Positions 1 through 7,486 of a stretch of DNA of 62,112 bases are shown here, piece after piece. Where the stretch lies: positions 1 through 62,112 of the forward strand of contig CADAHS010000010.1 in the NCBI GenBank assembly GCA_902787825.1, in the 5' to 3' direction. This DNA is from an uncultured Ruminococcus sp. GTDB lineage: Bacteria > Bacillota > Clostridia > Oscillospirales > Ruminococcaceae. The notes below the pieces were generated by a model that worked only from the letters and a program-made list of their open reading frames with translations, did no database searches and was not told the origin of the DNA. How positions within the stretch are numbered: the stretch's first letter is position 1; the number at the start of each line of letters is the position of its first letter. Made by a program: the position numbers and the translations under genes.

Positions 1-203
1 TTGAATATTGCATTTTTTACTCCTTTTTGTATTATAATAACTATTTACTGATAAATAAATCATGCCAAATAACTAAGCATAATATTTAGTTATCAACGGG
101 TAGGTCATATTATTAGTATCAACTATCGAAACTAAATGTCACCACAAAGATTAATGTTTATTTCACAATAGAATAACTGTTCAAAACTTAATAAAATTCG
201 ACT
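1..203. other. AT-rich non-coding left edge
   Basis: This AT-rich stretch lies upstream of the first gene. I see no convincing open reading frame, tRNA or attachment repeat in it. It may hold the promoter of the accessory operon, but I cannot assign a clear -35/-10 pair. The element's left end is not recognisable here and may lie outside the window. Confidence 0.5.
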
Positions 204-249
204 GCTCGTACAAATCGGTTTAACGAACCAATAGGTACGAGCTTTTTTT
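204..249 (+). terminator. Leader hairpin with T-run (terminator or attenuator)
   Basis: GCTCGTAC pairs with GTACGAGC, with an inner GGTT/AACC stem, and seven T residues follow. It sits about 32 bases before the first start codon. It could end an upstream transcript or attenuate the accessory operon. Confidence 0.7.
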
Positions 250-281
250 GTGCCCATTTTTTGATGAAGGGAGGTGAAATC

Positions 282-1299
282 ATGGCCGGAAACTTTGAAG
301 GTATCAAGAATCGGCGGTTCGGCATTGAGATCGAGATGACGGGGATAACCCGCTGCTCTGCTGCAAAAGCAATACGAGATGTGCTTGGCGGTTCTGTTGA
401 ACATATCGGTGGCAGCTACGACAAGTACAAGATCTATGATGAGGACGGCAGAGCCTGGAGCATTGTGTCCGATGCAAGCATTGATCCATACAAGAAAAAC
501 GGCGACAGGGCGAGTGATCTGTACAAAGTCGAAATGAACAGCCCGGTGCTTGATTATGAGGATATTCCTCTTCTGCAATCAGTCATACGAGGACTGCGAA
601 GTGCAGGTGCGATCACAGGTCCGCAGTATGATTGCGGTACACATGTGCATATTGACGCTTCGGACTTTGATGCGCAAAAGATTCGCAATCTAGTGAACAT
701 CTGGTCAAGCAAGGAAGATTTCCTCTGGGATGCACTTCAGGTGTCATCTGCTCGTGCAACCTACTGCAAAAAGATAAACCGCAGCTTTGTCGAGCAGCTC
801 AACCGCCGAAAGCCAAAGGATATGGAAAAGATCAAGCAGATGTGGTATTCGGAGACTTATCAGTCACCGAGCAATCACTACAATCCGACCCGTTACCACG
901 CACTCAACCTGCACAGCTACTTTCAGCACGGGCATTTCGAGATACGAGCCTCACGCAGGCGAGGTCAGGGCTCAGATCGTTCTCGCACTTGCTATCTCAA
1001 ATGCCGCATTTACAAAGAAATATTGTTCACCGGCTGTATCGCATTCAGACAATATGCGGTACAGCTTTCGTGTTTTCTTGCTTAATCTCGGACTTATCGG
1101 TGATGAGTTCAAAAACTGCAGAACACATCTGCTCAAACATCTTGATGGCAATATCGCCTGGCGGCACCCCGAAGATGCCATAGCACAGCGTGAACGGTTG
1201 AAAGCACAAAGACAGCAGGTTCAACACATTGAGCCTGTTCAGTCGGAAGAACCTGATGAAACCGAAGATGAGACCGAAGCAATGGAAATGAGTATGTAG
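282..1299 (+). pseudogene. Amidoligase (Amidoligase_2-like), frameshifted
   Basis: The start at 282 follows GGGAGGTGAAATC. The N-terminal part (RFGIEIEMTG, then GTHVHID near residue 125) matches the carboxylate-amine ligase family known as Amidoligase_2, related to glutamine synthetase-fold ligases. Near 945-952 the reading frame changes: the first frame runs off to a stop at 1085, while the family motif HAGEVRAQI and the rest of the protein continue in the next frame to 1299. Several residues before HAGE seem to be missing, so a small deletion is the likely cause. The downstream frame still ends in the acidic -MEMSM tail shared with neighbours, so the break looks recent. The next gene is an AIG2/GGCT-like protein, a pairing reported for amidoligases. 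A sequencing error is the alternative. Confidence 0.75.
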
Positions 1300-1310
1300 A
1301 AAGGAGAAAT

Positions 1311-1871
1311 ATGAGTAATAGAGAAGAACCAAAGAAACTGCTGTACATTGCCTACGGCAGCAATATCAATCTGTGGCAGATGGCACTGCGGTGTCCGCAC
1401 TCAAAGCCACTCGATCCTGCAATGCTGAAAGGCTGGGAGCTGGAGTTCCGTGGAGTTGCCAATATCGTTCCCAATAAAGATGCAGAAGTACCGATCCTGC
1501 TGTGGGAATTGGATCCGAGAGATATCCCAAGGCTTGACCACTATGAAGGATTCCCGAACAGCTACTACAAAGAAAATGTGGAGTTTGATCTGAACGGCGA
1601 AAAGTGCGTTGGTATGGCGTATCTGATGACGCCTGATACAAGGAGAATCAATCCGCCGTCAAGCTATTACATGCAGACGATATGGGAAGGCTACCTTGAA
1701 AACGGTATGGATACGAGCTATCTGCTTGAAGCGCAGTCAAGAGCCTTGGACGTGTCATCGCAGCGTGAGCTTGAAAGTCATCTTGAACTGAACGAGATGG
1801 AAGACCAGTTCGATGACGAGGACGATGATCCCGATATGGAAGATGACATTCAGATGTCTTTCGGGATATGA
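1311..1871 (+). CDS. Gamma-glutamylcyclotransferase (AIG2/GGCT-like) protein
   Basis: The protein has 186 residues and starts after AAGGAGAAAT. It carries the AIG2/GGCT signature: YGSN near residue 17, then a DHYEGFP segment near residue 77 that supplies the usual catalytic Glu. The family cleaves gamma-glutamyl amides to release 5-oxoproline. It lies 11 bases after the amidoligase, so the pair may once have made and reversed gamma-glutamyl-type amide bonds; that is inference. The C-terminus is a long Asp/Glu run ending IQMSFGI, a variant of the tail found on other proteins here. The domain call is firm; the substrate is unknown. Confidence 0.82.
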   Translation: MSNREEPKKLLYIAYGSNINLWQMALRCPHSKPLDPAMLKGWELEFRGVANIVPNKDAEVPILLWELDPRDIPRLDHYEGFPNSYYKENVEFDLNGEKCVGMAYLMTPDTRRINPPSSYYMQTIWEGYLENGMDTSYLLEAQSRALDVSSQRELESHLELNEMEDQFDDEDDDPDMEDDIQMSFGI

Positions 1872-1884
1872 AGGGGGTGAGAAA

Positions 1885-2151
1885 ATGAAGTACAAGGGAT
1901 ATTGGATAACCATTACTCCTGTCGATGACATCAGAAGGAGTGATGCGATGGGAAACGAAACGGTCTGCAAAGGCTTTAACATCAAGGTGTTCAAGGATAA
2001 GGAAAAGACCGAACTGTTCGATGAGTTCTCTGCTGCTGTTGGTCACGAGATACTTGAAAACAGCGTAGAGGAAGCCGAGCAGTTTGCAAAGGATACGATC
2101 ATCTGCGAAGAAAAAGAACTTGATGTCAGTCAGGACGAAATGAGTATGTAA
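1885..2151 (+). CDS. Small hypothetical protein with acidic -DEMSM tail
   Basis: This is an 88-residue soluble protein. I chose the start at 1885 because it follows GGGGGTGAGAAA. I do not recognise the family. The N-terminus (MKYKGYWITITPVDD) looks like a small beta-rich fold. The end is acidic and closes with SQDEMSM, the tail shared across this operon. It is co-directional with both neighbours, about 12 bases from each. Confidence 0.7.
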   Translation: MKYKGYWITITPVDDIRRSDAMGNETVCKGFNIKVFKDKEKTELFDEFSAAVGHEILENSVEEAEQFAKDTIICEEKELDVSQDEMSM

Positions 2152-2162
2152 GGAGTGAAACA

Positions 2163-2537
2163 ATGAAACAACTAATGATAAACACATCTTTGGTAAGAAA
2201 AGAGCCTGCATTTGAGGTCAGACCTTGCGTGGTGGAGAAAGCGATAGGTATTTCGCACAAGGAGTTTGAGCATCTCCGCACTCACGCCCTTGAGGACAAT
2301 GATCTCATAGCAAAGAACAAGGACAGTATGTGGTTCGGTGCTGATGATAAGTACCATTGTCTGCTCATATATGACAATGAACAGGGTGACGGTTTGCTTG
2401 TGGAAAGCGAGGGATACAGCTACGCAAGGTATGCACAGTACATCCCGCAGGCAAAGCTCATCTATGATAACTTCTGCCAGTCACAGCAGCTTGAACAGGA
2501 CGAGACCGAAAATGAAGAAATGGAAATGCAAATGTGA
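2163..2537 (+). CDS. DUF6329-like ICE accessory protein
   Basis: This 124-residue soluble protein starts after AAGGAGTGAAACA. The segments INTSLVRKEPAF and DGLLVESEGYSYARYAQYIP resemble proteins common in clostridial conjugative elements and annotated, from memory, as DUF6329. No enzymatic motif is evident. The C-terminus reads ETENEEMEMQM, matching the acidic Met-rich tail. Its function is unknown; it probably acts in element biology after or before transfer. Confidence 0.68.
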   Translation: MKQLMINTSLVRKEPAFEVRPCVVEKAIGISHKEFEHLRTHALEDNDLIAKNKDSMWFGADDKYHCLLIYDNEQGDGLLVESEGYSYARYAQYIPQAKLIYDNFCQSQQLEQDETENEEMEMQM

Positions 2538-2546
2538 GGTGAGAGA

Positions 2547-2687
2547 ATGTACGAAAATATTGAGATCCCTGAACGATTATATGGGCAGGTATTGCTGCAA
2601 GCTATAGTGTTGGGTATTTCAGCCGATGAGTTGGTGGAAAGAGCACTAAGAAAAATGTTAGGAAAGGAAGATGAGAATGCCGGATAA
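2547..2687 (+). CDS. 46-residue small helical protein
   Basis: The frame reads MYENIEIPERLYGQVL and continues to stop TAA at 2685. It is preceded by GAGGTGAGAGA. The pattern (a short beta-like start, then a helix with ISADELVERALRKML) suggests a degenerate ribbon-helix-helix protein. It overlaps the following RHH gene by 17 bases, which implies translational coupling. It could be a separate subunit or a relic of a longer RHH protein. Confidence 0.6.
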   Translation: MYENIEIPERLYGQVLLQAIVLGISADELVERALRKMLGKEDENAG

Positions 2688-3075
2688 CGAAAAGAAAGGC
2701 ATCACCGTCAAGGTAGATGCACAGCTTCATGCGCAGGTGCGAGAGTACATCGAAGCTCACGGAATGACCATGTCGGAGTTTGTGGCAAAGGCACTTGACA
2801 GCGAGCTTCACCCATCACAGACGAGAGGGGGTGTAAATATGGCGAACAGAACGCTTGCGTTTCAGGTCCCCGAAGAACTGTTTGACAGGATCAAGGACTA
2901 TCTTAACCGACATCATATGACGCAGAGGCAGTTCGTTCTCGGTCTTATTGAAGCAGAGCTCGACAGAGATATGCAGCAGACCAATGAAGTCGAACAGCAG
3001 CCCGAGAATGAGGAACTCAATGAGGACGAGGAACTTGACGAAGATGATGAAGAATCAATGAATATGAGCATGTGA
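2671..3075 (+). CDS. Tandem ribbon-helix-helix (CopG/Arc-like) protein
   Basis: The protein has 134 residues and two RHH-like units in one chain: GITVKVDAQLHAQVREYIEA at about residues 10-29, and RTLAFQVPEELFDRIKDYL at about 60-78, each followed by a second helix. RHH proteins usually dimerise to bind DNA; here one chain could supply both halves. The second unit begins with an ATG at 2839 after a strong GAGGGGGTG site, so a shorter 78-residue form may also be made. The C-terminus is strongly acidic and ends MNMSM. Likely roles are operon repression or relaxosome-type binding, by inference. Confidence 0.72.
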   Translation: MRMPDNEKKGITVKVDAQLHAQVREYIEAHGMTMSEFVAKALDSELHPSQTRGGVNMANRTLAFQVPEELFDRIKDYLNRHHMTQRQFVLGLIEAELDRDMQQTNEVEQQPENEELNEDEELDEDDEESMNMSM

Positions 3076-3085
3076 GGTGTGAGAT

Positions 3086-3355
3086 ATGTTTATGACACAA
3101 AAACAAGTTGAAATGCTGCGAAACCAGTATCCGCCCGGAACAAGGCTGTGCTGCGATTGTATGCCCGATGATCCGAGACCAATCGAAAGCGGTACGCTTG
3201 GCACGGTCGTAGGAGTCGATGACGCAGGTCAGATTATGATGAAATGGGATAACGGCAGGTCGCTGTCCCTTATACCCGGCGTTGACAGCTTCCACACCGT
3301 AGAGCAGACAGAAGATATGACCGAGAACATGGACGAAGGTCCGGTCATGTCGTAG
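3086..3355 (+). CDS. DUF4314 domain protein
   Basis: The protein has 89 residues. The core (PPGTRLCC at about 16, GTLGTVVGVDDAGQIMMKWD at about 37, LSLIPGVD at about 60) is typical of DUF4314, a small beta-barrel-like domain frequent in Bacillota conjugative elements. Its function is unknown. It ends ENMDEGPVMS, a weaker version of the acidic Met tail. It is followed after 11 bases by the methyltransferase remnant. Confidence 0.82.
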   Translation: MFMTQKQVEMLRNQYPPGTRLCCDCMPDDPRPIESGTLGTVVGVDDAGQIMMKWDNGRSLSLIPGVDSFHTVEQTEDMTENMDEGPVMS

Positions 3356-3684
3356 GAGGTGCTGCGTTGATAAAATGTTTCGATATCTTCGCAGGTATCG
3401 GCGGATTCCGCTCGGGACTTGAAAAAGTATTTAGATTTGTCGGTTCCTGCGAGATAGATAAGTATGCCCGGTGTGCATACATGGCGTTATACGACACCGG
3501 AAAGGAGGTGTACTTCGAAGATGCGAGATATATCAAACCCGAAACCCTGCCGGATTTCGACTGTATTTGCGGAGGATTCCCTTGTCAGAGCTTTTCGATC
3601 GCTGAAAAGCGGCGAGGATTTGACGATGCAAGAGGAACTCTCTTCTTTGAAATTGCCAGAATTGCCGCCGTTAAAAAACCATAG

Positions 3685-3770
3685 TACTTACTGATTAATG
3701 GCGAAGCCTACGTTTCGACACTCGAGGATTCTGTATTGAGAGTGTCATGAAACGTTTTAATCAGTAAGTA
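3685..3770. repeat. Palindromic insert 1 in the methyltransferase gene
   Basis: TACTTACTGATTAA at 3685-3698 is exactly inverted at 3757-3770. An inner imperfect pair (CGTTTCGACACTC against GAGAGTGTCATGAAACG) makes a long stem-loop. TAG occurs on both sides (3682 and 3769), so the net insert is 87 bases. The reading frame is kept but stops are introduced. It resembles a MITE-like or palindromic mini-element. Confidence 0.7.
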
Positions 3771-3822
3771 GTTTGTATCGCTCCTTGAAAACGTTCCCGG
3801 CTTGCTGTCGCATGACAGAAGG

Positions 3823-3850
3823 TAGCAATAACGCTTTGCTTTTATTGCTG
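3823..3850. repeat. Palindromic insert 2 in the methyltransferase gene
   Basis: AGCAATAA at 3824-3831 pairs with TTATTGCT at 3842-3849. Removing about 28 bases joins the coding sequence as HDRR-TFEAILDAL, which fits the family. The insert shifts the frame by one. Confidence 0.6.
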
Positions 3851-3876
3851 ACATTTGAAGCCATCCTCGATGCGCT

Positions 3877-3902
3877 GTGATGCCAACCTTGCTTCGCAAG
3901 CT
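3877..3902. repeat. Palindromic insert 3 in the methyltransferase gene
   Basis: CTTGC-TTC-GCAAG at 3888-3900 forms a short hairpin inside an extra segment of about 26 bases. Its removal would join LDAL to GYDVTWEV. The exact edges are uncertain. Confidence 0.5.
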
Positions 3903-4542
3903 AGGGGGTACGATGTCACATGGGAAGTGCTTAACAGCGCAGATCATTATGTCCCCCAAGCCAGAAAGAGAGTGTTCATTGTCGGATTTTCTCGAGACCG
4001 ATGTGCCGGCAGAGTACTATCTTTCACAGAAGCAAACCCAAAAACTCTTGTCAGACGCATATCGGGGAGAGAAGGAAGCAGAGTCTATTCCACTGAAGGA
4101 ATAGGAATCACTCTTACAAGCAGTGCGGGAGGTTTTGGCGGAAAGACGGGCCTGTACACCGATATGAATGAGGACCTCGCAATAAAGATCAAATCACTCA
4201 CTGCAAAAGGATATCAGCTTGCGTATCCCGGTGACAGCATCGACCTTGCCTATGCTGACATGAACAGCCGCAGAGGTCGGGTAGGTCACGATATAGCCCA
4301 TACGGTCGTTACTTCTCCCACACAAGGGTACTATGAGGTCAAATGCATCGACATGAACAAGGATCCTGCAATTACCGAACTTGCAAGGTGCATAACTACA
4401 AGGCAGGACAGCGGTATAGGGCATCACAGGGGAGAAAAATCAGGAGTGATTGAAATTGATGAGCCGATGCCTGTCCATGCACCGTTCAGAGAGAATGTCC
4501 GTCAGCAAGGCAGGCGGTTCAAGAGTGCGGGAGAACCTGCAT

Positions 4543-4652
4543 TTACCATTACATCGACCGACAGGGACGGTGTTATCTGGATGGGATTTATTCGCAATTA
4601 CCATTACATCGACCGACAGGGACGGTGTTATCTGGATGGGATTTATTCGCAA
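4543..4652 (+). repeat. 55-bp perfect tandem duplication
   Basis: The unit at 4543-4597 is repeated exactly at 4598-4652. Because 55 is not a multiple of three, it shifts the methyltransferase frame; one copy alone would read WMGFIRKLTPRECWRLQGF. Loss of one unit by slippage would restore this part of the gene. Confidence 0.95.
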
Positions 4653-4834
4653 ATTGACACCCCGTGAGTGCTGGCGGCTGCAGGGCTTCACTGACGAGCA
4701 GTTTGACAAGGTACGAGCTGTGGGTATTTCCAATGCACAGCTCTACAAACAGGCGGGCAATGCAGTTACGGTCACCGTAATTGAGGAGCTCGGAGAATTC
4801 ATAAAAATGATAGACGATGAAAGAGAGGAATCTA

Positions 4835-5608
4835 ATGAACAAGATAATGATATTTGAAAACGAAGAATTCGGTAAGGTAAGGACAGTCTGCATTGACGGT
4901 GAGCCTTGGCTGGTTGGAAAAGATGTTGCAGAAATACTTGGGTATTCTGAAACCGCTAAAGCTATCAGAACACATGTAGATGCCGAGGACAAAGGGGTGT
5001 CCATTTTGGACACCCCCGGTGGGAAACAGCCAATTACGGTGATTAACGAGTCCGGTTTCTACAGTCTTGTGCTTTCCAGTAAGATGCCAAGGGCAAAGAT
5101 ATTCAAACGCTGGGTAACGGCAGAGGTTCTCCCGACCATAAGAAAGACAGGCGGCTATGTAGATGATCCCGACAAGTTTGCGGACTACTATCTTCCTTTT
5201 GCAGATGAAGCCACAAAGCAGATGTTCAAGATACAACACGAATACATCAGGCAGCTGCATTCAAAGATAGACATCGATAAGCCCAAAGTCGACTTTGCCG
5301 ATCAGGTCGCAGATACTACGAATGTTGTCGACATGGGTGAGATGGCAAAGCTCGCCAACGACAGATGTATCCGCATAGGCAGAAACAGGCTGTTTGCCTG
5401 GCTGCGTGTTATGGGTATCCTTATGATGAACAACATTCCGTATCAGGAATATATGGACAGAGGGTATTTCAAGCTCAAGGAATCCCTGTACTATACGGAT
5501 GGAGTGTACAAGACAAGGCAGACTACCTATGTTACCGGTAAAGGTCAGAGATATATAATCGACAGGCTGTTGAGAGACTATGCATCGGAGGTGTATGAGA
5601 TTGCCTAA
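4835..5608 (+). CDS. Phage-type antirepressor (BRO-N and KilAC domains)
   Basis: The protein has 257 residues. The N-terminal half (EPWLVGKDVAEILGYSETAKA, then KAIRTHV and RWVTAEVLPTIRKTGGY at about 95-110) is a BRO-N domain. The C-terminal half (MGEMAKLANDR, IGRNRLFAWLRVMGIL, YVTGKGQRYI) is a KilAC/ANT domain. Such proteins relieve phage repressors, but many in mobile elements have unknown targets. I chose the start at 4835 after GAGAGGAATCTA; it overlaps the end of the methyltransferase remnant. It lacks the acidic Met tail. Confidence 0.88.
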   Translation: MNKIMIFENEEFGKVRTVCIDGEPWLVGKDVAEILGYSETAKAIRTHVDAEDKGVSILDTPGGKQPITVINESGFYSLVLSSKMPRAKIFKRWVTAEVLPTIRKTGGYVDDPDKFADYYLPFADEATKQMFKIQHEYIRQLHSKIDIDKPKVDFADQVADTTNVVDMGEMAKLANDRCIRIGRNRLFAWLRVMGILMMNNIPYQEYMDRGYFKLKESLYYTDGVYKTRQTTYVTGKGQRYIIDRLLRDYASEVYEIA

Positions 5609-6491
5609 TCATGTACGAAATGTGCTCAGGCTCGAGGGCAATGAGCAGAAAGTAAATCAGCTGATGGAAGCTGTAAAAAACGATGAATACGGCATAGGAA
5701 CTATCGACTTTGAAAAGATAATCCCTATGCCGTCAAACATTTACAGAGGTTCTCTCGGCAGAGCCGAACAGGAAAAGTATGGCAAGGATAACTGGTATGA
5801 CTGGTCGATAGCGAATTGGGGCACCAAGTGGAATGCCTACGGCTACTATGAGGGCGGAGAGTATGCTCCGAAAGAAAGTAAAACTCCAACGATCACTATG
5901 AATACTGCATGGTGTGCTCCGCATCCTGTTATCGACAAGCTTTCGGAGATGTTCCCCGATGTGGATATTACCCACGAGTGGGCAGATGAAGATATCGGTC
6001 GAAACTGCGGCAGATTCAAGTATTCTGACGGCGAAAGGATAGAGGAATACTATCCCGAGGGCAAAGAAGCTTATGAGTTCTCGTTCAGAATGTGGGACAT
6101 CTCGCCCGAGGAGTGCGGATTTTCTCTCAATGACCGAGGTGATGGTTACATTACGCTGTATTCGGACGATTACGACCTTGTCGAGGTCGAAGGGCAAAAG
6201 GCTCTGTTCTCAAACGAAAGGCTGACCAGAGCAGATATCCCCAAGGGTATGTACTGCTACGATATCCGCAGCGGAGATAACGGCGAGATGTGCAGCCTTG
6301 AGAAGAGAGTTGCAGTGGACCACGCAGGAACTATCGTGACCAAGGAACCGATCAATCTCGGAAAGCTCGGATGTATCGAGTTTACAGAGGATACTGCTCC
6401 TAACTTCCTTGGTGAAAAGATGAACTTTATTGACTTTATAGACTACGATTTGGAGCAAGAAGAAACTATGGGAATGGAGATGAGCGAATGA
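5595..6491 (+). CDS. YubB ferredoxin-like / LPD28-like protein
   Basis: The protein has 298 residues. The N-terminal part (NHVRNVLRLEG, IPMPSNIYRG, NWYDWSIANWGTKWNAY near residue 72) matches the YubB/DUF1281 ferredoxin-fold family found on plasmids. The C-terminal part (VEGQKALFSNERLTRADIPK, MYCYDIRSGDNG) resembles the LPD28 domain seen in large polyvalent proteins of mobile elements. No catalytic role is known. It overlaps the antirepressor gene by 14 bases and ends EETMGMEMSE, another acidic Met tail. The start at 5595 is close to its GGAGGTGT site, so the true start could differ slightly. Confidence 0.72.
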   Translation: MRLPNHVRNVLRLEGNEQKVNQLMEAVKNDEYGIGTIDFEKIIPMPSNIYRGSLGRAEQEKYGKDNWYDWSIANWGTKWNAYGYYEGGEYAPKESKTPTITMNTAWCAPHPVIDKLSEMFPDVDITHEWADEDIGRNCGRFKYSDGERIEEYYPEGKEAYEFSFRMWDISPEECGFSLNDRGDGYITLYSDDYDLVEVEGQKALFSNERLTRADIPKGMYCYDIRSGDNGEMCSLEKRVAVDHAGTIVTKEPINLGKLGCIEFTEDTAPNFLGEKMNFIDFIDYDLEQEETMGMEMSE

Positions 6492-7066
6492 GTATTGAAA
6501 GAATTGAAGAATCGCAGCTTCGCACGATGAACGGCAAAGAAGGCATCATACTTCAGGGCTGCGGCGGAGAACCAAATGAATGGCTTGAGGGCGTAAACAG
6601 AATGTTCCAAGAGGCGAATATTTTGATGAACGGCAGCAAGTTTGACAAATGCTATGTATTCTCGCATAACGACCACACCTGCATGCTGTTTCCGTTTGAA
6701 AACACCAACCTCGATGTCGCCAGACTCGCAATGTGGAGACTGCAAAACTATGAGCTGTTCGGCGGCACCTGGCTTTCGGACTATGTACAGAACTACTTGG
6801 GCGGTTTTATCGAAGAAGATAAAGAAACGGTAAGAGAAAAGCCCAAATGCGCCCTTATCGGTGAGGACGGCAACATCTTCAACCTTATGGGTATCGCATC
6901 AAGAACTCTCAAAAACAATGGACAGAAAGAAGAAGCAAAAGAGATGTGTGATCGGATAACCAGCTCAGGAAGCTATCATGAAGCTCTTGGCATCATCGGT
7001 GAGTATGTGGACATTTGCTCCAAAGATGAACTTGATGAAGAATACGATGAGGACATGGATATGTGA
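6488..7066 (+). CDS. Unrecognised 192-residue acidic protein
   Basis: It starts with an ATGA overlap with the preceding gene, so it is translationally coupled. I do not recognise the first 115 residues. The segment KCALIGEDGNIFNLMGIASR near residue 120 recurs, to my memory, in proteins of Bacillota conjugative elements. There is no signal peptide or membrane segment. It ends in an acidic run closing DEDMDM, one of the shared tails. Confidence 0.65.
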   Translation: MSIERIEESQLRTMNGKEGIILQGCGGEPNEWLEGVNRMFQEANILMNGSKFDKCYVFSHNDHTCMLFPFENTNLDVARLAMWRLQNYELFGGTWLSDYVQNYLGGFIEEDKETVREKPKCALIGEDGNIFNLMGIASRTLKNNGQKEEAKEMCDRITSSGSYHEALGIIGEYVDICSKDELDEEYDEDMDM

Positions 7067-7086
7067 ATGGAAGGAGGAATGTGCTG

Positions 7087-7236
7087 ATGAGTATTCTGTT
7101 TGTGGGAATGATAGTCGGCATTGTTATCGGTTTGCTGCTTGGCTGCTTCGGCACATCGTGCTATTGGCAGGACAGAGAGAACCGCAGGCTGCGCCGTGAG
7201 ATCGTGGAGTTGAGAAGCCGTGCAAGTGACAAATAA
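7087..7236 (+). CDS. 49-residue single-pass membrane peptide
   Basis: The frame reads MSILFVGMIVGIVIGLLLGC and then a charged helical tail ending RSRASDK. The start follows GGAAGGAGGAATGTGCTG. The N-terminal two-fifths is one hydrophobic span, and the rest may form a short cytoplasmic coiled coil. It resembles small DUF-type membrane peptides in conjugative elements. Function unknown. Confidence 0.62.
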   Translation: MSILFVGMIVGIVIGLLLGCFGTSCYWQDRENRRLRREIVELRSRASDK

Positions 7237-7408
7237 GCCGGTGGTGGATATGTCCTTGTGTCTTGGCAATGTGTCGCTTATGCTTGAAAAGTGCAGAAAA
7301 GTGCTTGATAAAAAGACTTTTTCAAGGCTTAAAAGCAGAGTGAATGATGCACAGAGCTACATTGAAAAGAAGGATATATTCAAAGAATATGTAATGATCA
7401 AAACTTGA
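7220..7408 (+). CDS. Small helical hypothetical protein
   Basis: This 62-residue frame may begin at GTG 7220 or at ATG 7250. It overlaps the membrane peptide gene. The sequence is helical and charged (EKCRKVLDKKTFSRLKSRV) without known motifs. It is the last frame before a clear terminator, which supports its being real. Confidence 0.5.
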   Translation: MQVTNKPVVDMSLCLGNVSLMLEKCRKVLDKKTFSRLKSRVNDAQSYIEKKDIFKEYVMIKT

Positions 7409-7418
7409 TAAATGTTAG

Positions 7419-7449
7419 TCGTTTTGCTGTAATGGCAAAGCGATTTTTT
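7419..7449 (+). terminator. Intrinsic terminator before the adenine methyltransferase gene
   Basis: TCGTTTTGC pairs with GCAAAGCGA (one G-T pair) around a seven-base loop, followed by TTTTTT. It separates the upstream run from the next gene, or acts as a partial attenuator, since genes on both sides point the same way. Confidence 0.78.
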
Positions 7450-7486
7450 CTTTCTGCCATTGCGGCAATGCGGCGGAAAGGAGAAA

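Larger units (their letters stand above)
3367..4857 (+). pseudogene. C5 cytosine DNA methyltransferase, multiply interrupted
   Basis: Pieces of one Dcm-like enzyme lie in three frames. The first piece has motif I (FDIFAGIGGFRSGL) and the catalytic motif IV (GGFPCQSFS). The second resumes with DVTWEVLNSADHYVPQARKR (motif VIII region). The third carries LTPRECWRLQGF and the C-terminal helix with QAGNAV. Between them are three short palindromic inserts (near 3682-3770, 3823-3850 and 3877-3902) and a 55-bp tandem duplication at 4543-4652. The LLENVPGLLSHD segment survives in 3781-3816 between inserts, so the ancestor can be read through. The intact enzyme would have modified cytosines, probably against host restriction. 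As it stands no full-length product is possible without large-scale skipping. The start at 3367 is TTG. Confidence 0.85.

Noticed and set aside
132-578. 148-residue minus-strand frame at the left edge
   Set aside because: It runs against the amidoligase reading frame and the leader hairpin and has no ribosome site.
261-5000. Alternative genetic code or general frameshifting to explain the broken amidoligase and methyltransferase
   Set aside because: Neighbouring genes read normally with standard stops; the breaks coincide with a deletion, inserts and a tandem repeat.
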